28,989 nucleotides of DNA, taken from the NCBI GenBank assembly GCA_000787465.1, contig JSYX01000453.1, positions 1-28,989 of the forward strand, read 5' to 3'. The stretch is from Thermomucor indicae-seudaticae. Its lineage: Eukaryota; Mucoromycota; Mucoromycetes; Mucorales; Lichtheimiaceae. Below, piece after piece: positions 1-14,119 of this stretch (position 1 is its first letter; each line of letters opens with the position of its first letter). Below the pieces are notes generated by a model. It was given only the letters and a program-made list of their open reading frames with translations, searched no databases and was not told the origin of the DNA. The translations under genes were made by a program, and so were the position numbers.

Positions 1-1610
1 GGAACCGAAAAGTACCCATTAATTATCACAGTATCGCATAAAAAATATGCTTTGAACAACTATTGATTTACATCAAGTGACTGGTTTTATACCGCTACTG
101 AGCGGTGTAAACAAAAAGATAACAACAATGAGTCCACGAGGCTCAACGAAGATTACTGTTTCAAGGAACATTTTCTCTAGTGTTCAAGTTATTTCCTCGT
201 CTTAGATGTCTTCCTCCGATAGCCAAGCGTGCGAGATAGTGTAACTAATGGTAGAGTTATTATAGGACTTGTGTAATGCGCCCCATCGGATAAGCCAGGG
301 TAACCACTCGGCTGATCTTTTAAATACAGGTTTATAATGGGCAGATATGCTTGTTGTATTTTTCAGTCGTTTCGGTGCAAAACATGGAGTACGTTGCCTA
401 TCTCCAGGAGTGCTTATATTCAGCGCGTGGCATCCCGCGCAGTGTATAAGAAAGAATGGTGATGCTTTTCATGCTTATTGTAAGCAGTAGTTTACTGATT
501 GAAAAAGTCGTTTATAGTTCAAGTAGTCGGAAGTCTACTCACATCCTGTTTCGAAAGACTTCCGCTTGGCAATCAGTAACAGCTGGCTCAGCAGCATAGC
601 GAACTCTGGGACGTATCTGTCGGCAGCTGCTCAAATTACCACTTCAAGCTGACACTGCGCTGATTTATTGCTGCCATAACACTTGTTCCTGAGAAATAAC
701 TCAACCCGGCGACGCGAAACAAAAAAGCAGGACCACAACAAAAGGGTCGCTGAAAAAGGAGTTCCTCGTATTTTTTGACATTTTCTGGCAGCAGTCACCA
801 AAATTTTCATAACCTCACGACCACCATTTTGAGAAGTAGCTATTGTGCTTTACAATGCTTTTGCCAAACGAAGAGAAAGTGCTGACGTATACACGTCTAC
901 ACCTATTCAGGTAATACGAAAGGCTTTTGGTGTACTGCTCATCCAAGAACATAATAAGAATATGCTCTTCAAGTTTTCTTCGTCGGATGCAGACAAGGGC
1001 ATCCGATCAGATAGAGACCGCGTTACCGCCTTGTTCAGAACAATTTGAGAGGAGAAATACCTCTACGGTAAACAAAACCAAATTGAAGACCCAGTTTTGC
1101 TTGAAGCATGTTCTTTTTTAGGGTCGCAGCCATGCCCTCTTCGACGACAACCTTTCAGATTATTAAAAACGCCACCACTCATTACTTTCAGCTCGCCACA
1201 TGCCATGGGAACGGTACGATGCTCCAATGTCTGATTTTTGGCACTACGTCAGACGAGCTCTTTGTGACCAATTACTGTAGCATAGTCAGAATACAAAGAG
1301 AAAAGGTCGTTAACTATTTACTGCCGTATTAATGAGTAAAGGGGACAAATACAACCTGTTTTGTAATAAAATCGGTTTTCTGCTGACATAGAATGACCGT
1401 TTAGGTGACGCACAAAGTATTGACGATAAAGCATCAATCAGTTGCTACAGTCGAATACAAGATATGCCACGAGCAACAATGAATCTCTGCAGTCATTTCA
1501 ATACCGAAATTTCTCACCAAGTCTCTTAGCAAAGAAAAACCATTTTTGCACGAAGGTATACGGTAAGTTATTATTGTTCTTCCATACGACACAGTTCGTT
1601 ATAAAATGAT
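1..1610. other. No gene recognised (left flank, downstream of dynamitin)
   Basis: This 1.6 kb stretch lies 3' of the dynamitin stop. Open frames are short (60-75 codons) and overlap each other. The longest plausible one runs 1132-1332 on the plus strand, a possible peptide of 66 residues, but it shows no recognisable domain and no conserved pattern. No tRNA box, satellite or transposon end was seen. The first few hundred bases hold nothing I can name. Confidence 0.5.
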
Positions 1611-3578
1611 TCAAGAGGAAGTGCTTAACGCGCCTATGCGTTGTACCAGCTCGGTCATTCTAGCGTCAATCACCTTGATGTTGTTGTTGACTGTATCTTC
1701 ATTTTCCTTTAAGCTTTTGCTTAGCTATACAACAAAGTAACGTTATTAGAGGCTGAGCGAACAGCTCACAGGAACTTCTGAAAAAAGCTCACCAATTCAC
1801 ATGTCGAAGATAAACTCTTTAGTTCATCAGTGATACGAATCTGTTCCTCGGAAATGGCTTTGACAGAACGACCAAAGGTAGCCGCTTCCGTGTGCAAACT
1901 TTGAAGAGCTTTTAGTCGCGTTAGCAAAGCTGGAGTAAGATTCAACAAAGGATCAATTTTCTCGACGACATTAAACAAGTGATTGACCTATGGAACCTTT
2001 TGTTAGTCACTTAGATCCCTACCAAGTCAGCAACGATCCTTCTTACTTTTTCCTCGGTATCACTTGACATTCCGTTACCATCCTTGTTCTCCGGTGACGC
2101 GTTGTTATTGTTGTTATTATGAGCCGCCGTAGTGCCACTTGTCAGGCCGGCTACTGAACTACCCGAGAGGCCTAAGCCAAGCGATGACATGTCTTTGCGA
2201 CCTGATTTAAGTTCATTGAGTCTGTCGAGTTCACTCGTCAATACTTTGAGTCTTCTTGCAACGGTCTCTAGTTGTCGTGGCTGTGCTAAAATAGCGATCT
2301 GCTGTTCGAGTTTAGAGAGGAACCCGAGAACCGATGAGGCTGCCATATTTGATGGCTTTCAAAAATTTCCAATGAGTCCCAACTTGGTACAGTATAAGCG
2401 ACCAACGAAACTGAAATTGCATGTGGGCATACCATATCGTCTCCTGAACTTGTGCCGACAAGACTTTCCAATTTTGCGATTCTTTCATCGATATCGGCGA
2501 TTTTGCTTTCTTTGTGCATCTTGGCTGTTTCTGGGGTATAAAAGAGCTCATAGGTAACGACCTAAAGAACGCAATGGTTAGGCTCAAACAAACCAGCTTA
2601 ACGCGCTCCGGGAAACTTACATCGCCTTTATCGTTTTTCTCTATCACAACGGTGTCGTCGTTATCTTCTTCCTGATCTTTCATTGACATGGATTTGTATG
2701 CCTCGAGCTGCTTAATCAACTGTTTCGCCTCGTCTACCCGCTTTCCGAATGTTGACGCATTTCCAGCATCTTCTGTCTGGCCATTGCCTAGTCTCTGACT
2801 GAGCCTTGTTAAATCAGCTTGCAGATATGAGATTTGAGAAAGCAATTCCGCTTGTGACACTTTTTCTGCTTCTGCCTCTTGTTCATCTTTCTGTATTCAA
2901 AGATTCATGTCTTAAGGCATGATCCCAAGAGGAAGAAGTATTGCTGCTTCAGTTTTACCTTGGACTTCTCCACTTCATCGTTCAGCTCCTGTACTTCATA
3001 CATCAGCCGTCGTAGCTTTTGTAATGTTGTTTCTTGTAATTCTAGCTCCTTTGGCAACAATTCATATTCGTTGGTTTCTAGAGCTGGAGGACGACGAACG
3101 TAGCTTCGATACATGGCTTTCTTTCTGCGCGTCAAGCGATCTGAAAAATCTACCAATATTCCCCTCAGTTTTCCAGCGGTTCCTTCTTTTCTTGCACTGC
3201 TAAGTTTTAACTAACCAGCGCCGCTCGCTTCAACAATGCTGTCTTTAAACCGGGCACTGGCATCTTTAATCGATAATCGCGATTTCACTACGTTTTCATT
3301 GTTGCCGTCTTCTTCATCGCTCGTCTGCAACGCTCCCCACAATGAGAACTACCAATAGACGGCAAAAGAGCATAAATAACAAGAGTGTTACCAGGTCCCC
3401 AAAAGTAGTCGTTGTGATCTGGTTCCCCTCAACAGCATCCGGAGTTTCATAGACGTCGGGTTGGTCATCCTGTTCAGAAAAGTCAAGGGTCAGGGCCTTG
3501 GTCGTGAAAAAAGGAACAAGGTGATGATGGTCAATTTTTACGCACAATGTCCGGAAGCGTCGAGTACTTGGATGTCAT
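1611..3578 (-). CDS. Dynactin subunit 2 (dynamitin, p50), 9 exons, 472 aa
   Basis: Dynamitin is part of the shoulder of the dynactin complex, the cofactor of cytoplasmic dynein on microtubules. Exons (minus): 3546-3578, 3392-3469, 3216-3324, 2959-3140, 2621-2890, 2433-2561, 2047-2355, 1793-1987, 1611-1724; all phases agree, introns are 59-77 nt. The N-terminus MTSKYSTLPDI followed by QPDVYETPD is the family hallmark, present in animal DCTN2 as PDVYETSD. Next come a basic RLTRRKKAMYRSYV stretch, long coiled coils, a YELFYTPE motif matching the DCTN2 YELYFRPE box, and a C-terminal helix region with VIDARMTELVQRI. At about residues 305-310 there is an Asn run. At 472 aa it is somewhat longer than the roughly 400 aa of animal p50. 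Two junctions needed choice: intron 1988-2046 starts at GTAAGA, and intron 2356-2432 ends at an AAG acceptor. It is divergent from RPA12. Confidence 0.93.
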
Positions 3579-4239
3579 TCTGTTAATCTATTCTCAAGGG
3601 GGGAAAGGTCTCCCGTAAAGCAGAAAATGGTTATACCCTCTCCTCCATTCTTCCCCGACTTAGCGCGGGATATCAAATTCGTTCGTGCTCAATACGCATA
3701 ACGGAACTGGCTAGGGCGCAAGGTATGCATTTATTCAGAAAATATCGATCAGCTTAATGGAACCGGTAGCTTCTAATACCTTTAGCAACGGCTGGTTGAC
3801 CCGCCAAAGTACGATGGCGAACCTGTATGTTATGAATCGCTGCACCATAACCATTTCGTATTGTCAGTATACGACAAACAACTTCATATAATGCTCAACT
3901 CTCGAAGGACCTGATCTGATTACAGTTTCAAAAACTTTATTCATTGTTCTTCCTCCCTTTACTATGTCAAGACTGCTCATTGATAAAGATAAAAACGATA
4001 TCTGTACAAGGTGCTATCGGAATAAGCAGTAAGTCAACACTAGACGAGTTATGAAAAACGGATCAGTAAAGGACGCAATAGGATAGCGATATCTTAAAAT
4101 GTCCAGGGTCATAAGCTGCATACGTTGGGTATTCTAATGGTACCTGAGTGTCTCAGCCACAAATCCGCCAATGGCGGACTGGCTTTACTTCCTGGACCAC
4201 CTGCAGGATTTCCCTTAGTCTGAAGAAAGGCATTAGTTC
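3579..4239. promoter_or_regulatory. Divergent intergenic region between dynamitin and RPA12
   Basis: These 661 bases separate the start codons of two genes read outward, so the region must hold both promoters. I see no TATA box at a convincing distance from either start and no repeated motif. Short open frames here show no protein features. Confidence 0.5.
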
Positions 4240-4806
4240 ATGACGACCCTCGGCTCAAATATAATCGGTTCGCTATTATTCTGCCCGGAATGCGGTAACC
4301 TAATGGACGTGCCAGGTGCCGAAGACGATATTTTGTTGTGCAATCAATGCAGTTATGCCTACAGAACTGCAGGTATGAAACGCCATACTCGTTTGCCTGA
4401 TTCACCTTTCTAAATCGTTTACTGTTAGGCTATGAGCAAACCAAAGTAGTGACAACTTCTTCTGAACACGCATTCCAATCGCCCTTAAAGAGCAAACGGC
4501 ATTTAGTACAGCAGAGGAAGCAAGCAACCGACGAGGGTGCTACGGTAAGCTTCCTGCACTTATATCCTTGCTTGGCAAAAAGGAAAACTCATTGCTGGTT
4601 AATACAGATCAAAGAAAAGTGTCCTAAATGTGGTAACGATGAAATGGTATACCATACGATGCAATTGCGGTCAGCCGATGAAGGTCAAACTGTCTTCTAT
4701 AACTGTAAAAAATGCGGGTACGGAAAGAGAGGAAGGGGAGTAATTGTATTGATGATGAAACTCACAGTGAGAGCTCTGCAGGTACAAATACTCGATCAAC
4801 TCTTAA
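4240..4806 (+). CDS. RPA12: RNA polymerase I subunit RPA12 (zinc-ribbon, TFIIS-like), 127 aa
   Basis: RPA12 is the small Pol I subunit that supports transcript cleavage and termination in rDNA transcription. Exons: 4240-4372, 4429-4544, 4608-4717, 4782-4806 (introns 56, 63 and 64 nt), giving 127 aa against 125 aa in budding yeast. The N-terminal ribbon has CPECGN (residues 15-20) and CNQC (about 34-37). The C-terminal ribbon has CPKCGN, the invariant catalytic-loop motif QLRSADEGQT, and CKKCGY. The last exon is only 25 nt: splicing at GTACGG (4718) to CAG (4781) converts an abnormal tail into CGYKYSINS-stop, which mirrors the yeast CGYKFRTNN ending. Reading through that intron gives an unrelated 50-residue tail. 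It is convergent with AFG2 and divergent from dynamitin. Confidence 0.95.
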
Positions 4807-5822
4807 AAAAACATCTATTGCCCTTCATCTGGACCTCGAAATTGCATATCATCTTATTCTTTACGTGCAATATCTCAAGTTACCAATTCATGCATACTAT
4901 TTATTGATTGCACCTGCGTGTTCTTTAAAAGCATCAGATTAATAACATTAATGCAATGACTCGGCGAATGATTCATTTCTCGATACTAACCGCTTAAATG
5001 CTTCCTCTCCCATTCTCTTTCTTCTATTGAGCTTGGTACAACCTGACTCGCGATATCCTGTGCCATCAGGCACGTGGCAACAAGCTGCATCATGGCTATA
5101 TATAACTGATGGAGGCCATGAGTCGTCTGCATATTACGCAGATAGAGTTAAGGCAGTTTAGCCGGCTCAAGAGATTGAGAACTTATCAGGTCATCGAAGA
5201 AGCGAGAGCGGTAACTCAAAGCATACATAATACCTATGGCGACTTCAATCGCGCAAGGGAAGGTAGTATGACCTGACGCTGGTCGTCCTTTGGTATAGAT
5301 TGCATCATATTTTGTTGCTTTCTTGCCCAGACCTCAACCTGAATATTGTCCGTTAGTCATTTGAAGTTGAACAACAGAATAAATTTCACCTTTTCCAAAA
5401 CGACAGTATTTATTCGGCCTACCTAGCGTTCGTAGAATTGGCTGGTTTCAATGACGGGCGCGAGAGTGCTTGGCATGTCGCCACCACGCACTTCTGTAAC
5501 AAGGAAGCTCAATATCCCACCCCCATCCCCCACTGCCTAGGCTCGTGGTCGGCCCCAACCTCCCCGCAATGAAGGACCTTCCAGCATGCCATAAAACCTG
5601 AAAATATGGATCAAGCTGGATGAATTGTGGCCTTAATGGACCGTGATATTGCCCCATAAGGCGAAGTGAAATAAAAGGATTGCAATTTCTCAATAAAGGT
5701 ATTGTATCTTCTGCTGCAAAAAAATCAATGGTCCTGATCATCGCAACCGTAGAAGTCATGGTATCATTATCATGATCGTCTTTTCCTTTTTCCTATCATT
5801 TAGATCACGTAGCATTTATTCC
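4807..5822. other. Convergent intergenic region between RPA12 and AFG2
   Basis: About 1 kb between two stop codons. A minus-strand open frame of 103 codons at 5448-5759 overlaps a GC-rich stretch around 5455-5580, but its translation resembles nothing I know, its exon context is absent, and I treat it as chance. Both 3' UTRs must lie here. No repeat or RNA gene was seen. Confidence 0.5.
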
Positions 5823-8871
<3,049 letters not shown>

Positions 8872-8949
8872 ATTGGTACGCCCGCAACGACGACGACGAG
8901 AACAACAACCATGGTTTTTGATAGCGCAGTCGGAAACCCAAACCAATTA

Positions 8950-10074
8950 CTACTCAATGTTGTCGATGATTGCTACTAGATTTTCGTGCAGCTTCTTTTC
9001 GTCTTCTCCCACAACGCTAACGTCTTCCATCGAAATATCCTCTTCTTGTCCATCACGATCTTGTCTGATGGTTTTTTCTGGACTGGAACCAGTAGCAACG
9101 GTATCCGAGACTGAAGGTTCCTTAGAACTCGAATTTAGCAGAGGATCTGCTATCTCGTGTCCAAAGGCCGCCAGCATCTTTAAGGTCTCTTTAGATTTCC
9201 TATGTATAAGTTATCGACTTCGTAAGTATATCCAACGCCCCAAGCATGTTTTTGGTCATAGCGTACTTTCTTATTTCCTCTGCCATTTGCCGTTTTCGCG
9301 CTACTTGGTGCTCCATCAGGAGCTTTAGTGTTTCCCGTGCCTTCACAGATAAGTGTGAGCGATCCTCTTCTTCTTCTTCTAGCGGCGTATTCAAACCATG
9401 ATTGAGAACGATACCTGATGCGGGCGATATTCATTCAAAATGTGATGCATGTTGATAAAGATTGTGCTAATGTTTTCAATCCGTTGACCGTACTATATAC
9501 ACGAAATCAGTTCATTTCCCCAGTCTTTAAATGCTCTTTCTCCTCTTTCTAAAGCATACTTGTTCAGGATCCTTGACTAATACGTCTAAGAGCGACAAGA
9601 ATTGTACAATAAGAGCCCGGTTAAGTTTCTTTAATTCCTGTGCTCGATCTATGAAGCAACGAATTAAGGGTTTGAGCAGAACGTAAGGGCACTCTCGAGT
9701 CTCTTTACTCACCTATTGGTCCTGAAGGGAATAGCTGCTTGACACCCATGTCACTCAACGTTTGAAGATGCTCATTAACCTGCATATATACCCAATAACT
9801 ATTATGCAAATCTCAAGGAGGGAAGCTTTTCGGGGTCTTGTTGACGTACCTGCCATCGTTGATCGAAAACAGTATAAGAATCAGTAGGTGGAGGTGGTGG
9901 GTCAAGCGATTGCAGGTAAAAGTCGGGTAATGGAGGCGTTTGGCTAATGGGAGTTTCGGGAAATGTGCCGGTCTTTTTGGCTTGCGCTAGCTTTTCAAGG
10001 TTCTCGGTTGTATACCGTTTGTACCAGTAAGGTGGATCGGGCCATGCGCTCCCTGTTGCTTGTTGGTCACTCAT
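8950..10074 (-). CDS. MED7: Mediator complex subunit 7, 6 exons, 260 aa
   Basis: MED7 is a middle-module subunit of Mediator, the coactivator linking transcription factors to RNA polymerase II. Exons (minus): 9850-10074, 9713-9779, 9560-9648, 9415-9492, 9267-9340, 8950-9199; introns 64-74 nt, all in phase. The N-terminus has WPDPPYWYKRYTTENL, fitting the family's aromatic 'PPP.y.yft.eN' start, followed by SLDPPPPPTDSYTVF. The centre reads DRAQELKKLNRALIVQFLSLL, the helix at the MED21 interface. Exon 4 gives IFINMHHILNEYRPHQ, joined to ARETLKLLMEHQ in exon 5; together they make the family signature 'INxHHLINEYRPHQARETL'. The tail is acidic. Residues after about 190 are variable in the family. 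The exon 5 start at 9340 uses an AAG acceptor. The upstream Met at 10101 in frame is possible, but MSDQQ at 10074 is preferred. Confidence 0.93.
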
Positions 10075-10473
10075 TCTTTTTATATGGTTGGAATGGATCA
10101 ACTGTCAGCTTTTGGTCGCTTCGTGTCCCCACCATAATAACTCCGAAACAGGGCAACTCACTTGTGAGGATTTGAGTTGCTCCCCAGGATAAGGTATCTG
10201 GGACGACAACTCCTAGAATGACTTCGAACTGCGGTAACCTGTCCCATCTGTAACGATATACTTAATTCTAGATCCAATGGGTATCACAGCTTTGATTCGA
10301 GAACCACAGAGACGAAGCCTGTATTTTGTTCTTATCGCCTGAGGTATATATGTTCCTTCTTTGCAACAATAAAGCATCACGTTCCCATATCAAAAGTGAG
10401 ACTTAGTCTTTGTTAGACGAGCAAAGTTATATGGGTTTATTATATTTGAAAAGGGGAGGGGAGATTGATTTAG
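10075..10473. promoter_or_regulatory. Intergenic region upstream of MED7
   Basis: These 399 bases lie between the stop of the CCDC6-like gene and the MED7 start, both on the minus strand, so they hold the 3' end of one and the promoter of the other. A plus-strand AATAAA at 10368-10373 is on the wrong strand for either gene. Nothing else was recognised. Confidence 0.4.
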
Positions 10474-12556
10474 CTAAGGATGTGGAGGGTGCTGTGGTGG
10501 AGGTGAATTAAGACCAAAGAGTCCACCAGATATACGCCTAGCGGCAGTAGCAGCATCCCTTCGCGGTAAGCTGCTAGACGTGGAGCTTGTTGATTCTATT
10601 TGAAAATGAGTCTTTATATTAAGCCAGCCAAAATGACCGCACTGCATTTTTTCACTTACCGGATCGAGAGCGTGAGGCAGAGTTTGCATTGTCTGGAATA
10701 GCTTGAGGTCCAACCGTACTATGCGTCGCAGGGCCCTCATGTGTAGTGACAGTAGAAGAGGAGGCTGTTGTAGAGGTCGACGAGCTATTATCAAGCTGTA
10801 GTGGTGGTATGGAATTCAAGCTCGTATTTGCTGCTTTGTCTGATTTCTGGGAAGAGATTGACGTAGACCGACGAGGCTGTAAGTCTTATTAACGAGCTTT
10901 ACTCGAAATAGACTATAGTCTGTAGACTGTAAATCCACTACTTACCCGTACTTGTCTACTCGGAGACGGAGGAACCGAACGGAATACAGCAGGAATTCTG
11001 GCATATCGTTTGTTAGAAGCGGGCCCGGTATATGCGGTACGCGCATCTTTATCACATACCCTTCATCCATTATGATATCATCTGTTGGCATATTGTTTTG
11101 CTTACGGAATTGAATAAGTTCGCTCTTGTGCTTGTTACACTGTTGCATCTTGGCAAGGTCTAAGGACAAGTGTCACTAACCAAATCTACATCCAAGAGTT
11201 TTTGTTCCTCACTTACACTCTTTTTCCATCTCGCCCATTCTCAACTTCAATGTGGTGACCTCAGCTTTAAGAACTTCAATCAGACCAGTAGGCGGAGGAT
11301 CAGCAGATGAGCCAGTAGTATGGGGTGAGATCCATTTCTTCGCGCTTTTATACGTACTGAGCATAAGCTAATGACAAGCACAGTTGGATATTACTTACTT
11401 CAAGGATGGTGAAGTACCAGCAGCTGCCATGGCGGGACTTCCGCCAGGTACTTCCGGTAGACCACGGGGAGAGGCCATGATCGGTTGCTGTGCGCGAAGG
11501 GATTCGAGTTGTTTCTGAAGCTTGTTAACGATATATTCTTGTTCTTGCTCCAAAGCATTCTCCAGGTCGATCTTCTCTTTTTGAAGCTTCGAGAAGTAGC
11601 GGTTATTACAGATCTGTTTTATCTATAAGGAAGTGCCCTTTTGCTTACTCACCTGGTTCAATCTTTTTTGTAGCATATTTGTGAGATACTCTTCTTCTTG
11701 TTCAACCTGCACCAACAATTCGCCTTTTTCTTTCTTGAGGCCGGATATGCGCTTAAGCAGCTTGTTTGAGATATATTCTTCTTCTTGCTCAGCCAATGCT
11801 GTCTGTAAGAGGAAAGGGCAAAGATCATTAATAGTGAACAATGAAGGATTCAAGGGTAGAACTTTAAATGTACATACCATATCTACGGTCATCTGCCTGA
11901 GCATTTGGTTATCGTGACGAAGAATATTGACGTGGCCTTGTTCCATCTCCAGATCGAATTCCAGTTTCTTTATGCGAGCTTCTTGCTTTATGCATTTTTC
12001 GTGCAGCTTTCTGGCTTCGGCCCTCAATTCGTCAATATCTTCAATACCCATAAGAGTATCCAATTTTGTCACGCCATCACTGCAGCAGTATATTAATAAT
12101 GGTTTCGATCCCTTTAAGTCGGGCTGCGTTTCTCTTACCTATCGCCTGACTGGAGTTTGTCCAAGGTCGCCCGGAACGTCTTTGCACGGGTTTCCAAGTC
12201 AACCTCCAGAGTTGCTTTGTCTTTTCGTGCCTGAAACAGAAGAAAGGGTAAGCTGGCGTTTTCCGGAAGTGAATCGCGGACTCTTTACTCTATCAAGCTG
12301 TTCACGAAGGGACTCTGTCAGTTTTTGTTCGCTTTGTTGGAGTTCTCTCAAGACATTGGCATTCTACGTTATTCATCTCTCTTTTTTAGCATGCAAACAA
12401 ATTTTCGGACGTTCCGGCATTAACCTGTTCGTGCTGTTGACATGATGCAAGTTCCTGGGTTGGTCTTTCGGAAGGTTGTTGCTCATCACTGCTGGTCTGT
12501 TGCTGCATTGGTTTCTGATTGCTGCTACTATTGGTTTCTCGGGACTGGTCACTCAT
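10474..12556 (-). CDS. CCDC6-like (DUF2046 family) coiled-coil protein, 11 exons, about 485 aa
   Basis: Homologue of animal CCDC6, a long coiled-coil protein; its function in fungi is unknown to me. Exons (minus): 12425-12556, 12289-12363, 12139-12230, 11878-12079, 11653-11802, 11399-11586, 11217-11344, 11060-11159, 10946-10997, 10660-10876, 10474-10595; all phases agree. The N-terminal 45 residues are Gln/Ser-rich. Heptads follow, with the three CCDC6 repeats: AEQEEEYISNKLLKRI, VEQEEEYLTNMLQKRL and LEQEQEYIVNKLQKQL. Then comes IEVLKAEVTTLKLRM, matching the CCDC6 'IRFLKNEVERLKKQL' helix. The tail is Ser/Thr/Pro-rich with SPPPQHPPHP at the end. Intron 11587-11652 ends at AAG, restoring NQLQKEKIDLE. 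The exon 7 start may be 11356 (CAG) or 11344 (AAG); both keep frame. The start ATG is in good context after an upstream pyrimidine/purine-rich leader. Confidence 0.88.
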
Positions 12557-12726
12557 AGCGCTTTTTATGTGCTCAGTTGGGGACAAAACGCTATGTATAT
12601 GTGTATATAAGAGAGAGGGAGAGGCGGAATAAGGGCGATAGAGAAATGGAAGAAAGAAGAAGGACCGAAAAGATTCTGATGGAAGTTCTCCGTCCAATTT
12701 ACACGCAAAAAATGAACGCATTTTTG

Positions 12727-13140
12727 TTAGTTGGAGAGAACGGAATGTCCTTGTCCAAGAATGATATCGCTCTGTTTGTTGTTTAATACTTCTATAGCCT
12801 TCTCGAGCATTTCTTTTTTGACGAGAATATAGTCCGTATTGAACGTGCTGACGACAAAAACTGGAATCTTGGCTTCCCGCAACGGGTCGATAATGCTGGC
12901 GAGAATGCCGACGAGACTGAAGTCCATTTGCTCATCCACTTGCAGGCAACGCCATCCTGATTTGGCCTTGTTGTAATCGGTCGGAATGAGGCATTCGGCT
13001 GGGCATAAGACCGAAAGTTCATCGGTTGTTCTGGATACCGTATACCACGGGGTGGAAGCAAGCCAACTTGAAGGTATGGCGTGGTTTTTATCGAACCGAT
13101 ACAGCGTGAATTCGTCAGGCAGTACTAGCAGTTTCAGCAT
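12727..13140 (-). CDS. ACT-domain protein of the CASTOR type, intronless, 137 aa
   Basis: Single-exon protein with two ACT-like halves. The first begins LKLLVLPDEFTLYRF and ends with WYTVSRTTDELSVLCPAE. The second is GWRCLQVDEQMDFSLVGILA, then DPLREAKIPVFVVSTF and NTDYILVKKEMLEKAIEVL. This pattern (DELSVVCPE, WRCL.V.G.LDFSL.GILASI..PL, STFDTDYILV) is that of the ACT_7/CASTOR family, small amino-acid-binding proteins; animal CASTOR1 is an arginine sensor upstream of TORC1. Ligand and role here are inference only. The frame is open upstream to an ATG at 13242, which would add 34 residues (171 aa); I prefer 13140 because the domain starts immediately after it. It lies 170 bp upstream of the CCDC6-like gene on the same strand. 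Confidence 0.9.
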   Translation of the reverse strand: MLKLLVLPDEFTLYRFDKNHAIPSSWLASTPWYTVSRTTDELSVLCPAECLIPTDYNKAKSGWRCLQVDEQMDFSLVGILASIIDPLREAKIPVFVVSTFNTDYILVKKEMLEKAIEVLNNKQSDIILGQGHSVLSN

Positions 13141-13242
13141 TATGAGAGAAAGATTTTCCGCGTTTATTGACAAAGATGATTTATCGGAGGCTTCTTTCGA
13201 ACGAAAAGCCCAACTACCATCATCCGCTAAAGAGAACCACAT

Positions 13243-14119
13243 AGTTTCATAGATGAGACCTTGAGTCCTTTGCTACTGATACTCAATAAAGAATAAAGAC
13301 TGTCTTTGTACCACAGAATATTGCACAGACGCATTGTTGCAATGACAAGGTGATTTGCCCGCAGTTACAGTTGCTATTTTGAGCGCGGACCGACGGCCCA
13401 ATGTTAGGGATAGCCAGCGTTATACGACGATCACCTTCAGGGGAAAGAAGATCGATCGCTATATAGAAATACTGTTGTATCGGACGATTTTTCTCCGTGC
13501 TCGTTGCCACAAACGTAATCTTTATATCGAAAAATATCGCGCGCACCGTGTCAATAACATTAAGACAACCTGTATCACATGTCTGCGCTTTAAAAGTGTC
13601 CTCTGCCCACTAATTTCATCATTCTCGGCCATGCCTGCACTTCTTCCGTATTATCACGCGTGTGATCAAACGGTTTGATAAGAGGCCATCTCTACCTTAC
13701 AATAGCTTTTCTTTGTCTTTTGTGCGTCTCTGTCTGACATACACATCAGCCAAAGATACAATGTTTCAAGAGACAAGTTAATGCTTGTAGTCCATATATC
13801 TATTACATCACGACAATTCCAATAACAATTGACAACGAATTTGCAAACCATGATAGTTTCTTCAACGCCTTTTAAATCTCTATGAAATTTTATCCAGATC
13901 TCGGTATTTTAGCAGCACTTGAAGCACTTATCTTCATCCATAATCCTTAAATCATTCAGGTCGTATCACCGGTGGTGTTTAGTTCATAATATAAGTTAGC
14001 GATGTCCCAGGAAGTGATGTAATTAACGTACCTGACATATCAAAGTGGCCCAAACTGTCTTGAATAGTCAGCCATTGATAAAGTAAGGAATAATAATAAA
14101 ATATAGTCAGGATAAGTCG
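13243..14119. other. No gene recognised
   Basis: The stretch holds the upstream region of the ACT-domain gene and the 3' flank of the unknown minus-strand gene at 14.1 kb. Open frames of 60-107 codons on both strands (for example 13355-13678 plus and 13283-13546 minus) overlap each other and show no domain. A+T-rich from about 13700 onward. No RNA gene or repeat was seen. Confidence 0.5.

Noticed and set aside
1988..2022. A 35-nt intron in dynamitin (donor GTAGGG)
   Set aside because: The stronger GTAAGA donor at 2046 gives a normal 59-nt intron and a better match to the DCTN2 KV-HQLYETIQ region.
2132..2557. 141-codon plus-strand frame
   Set aside because: Antisense to well-supported dynamitin exons; no protein features.
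9200..9236. A 37-nt intron in MED7 with donor GTTGGA
   Set aside because: The GTACGC donor at 9266 gives a 67-nt intron in the same phase, like its neighbours.
9180..9434. 84-codon minus-strand frame overlapping MED7 exon 5
   Set aside because: It lies in a different frame from the MED7 signature and has no domain.
11623..11652. A 30-nt intron in the CCDC6-like gene
   Set aside because: Too short; the 66-nt alternative ending at 11587 restores the family sequence NQLQKEKIDLE.
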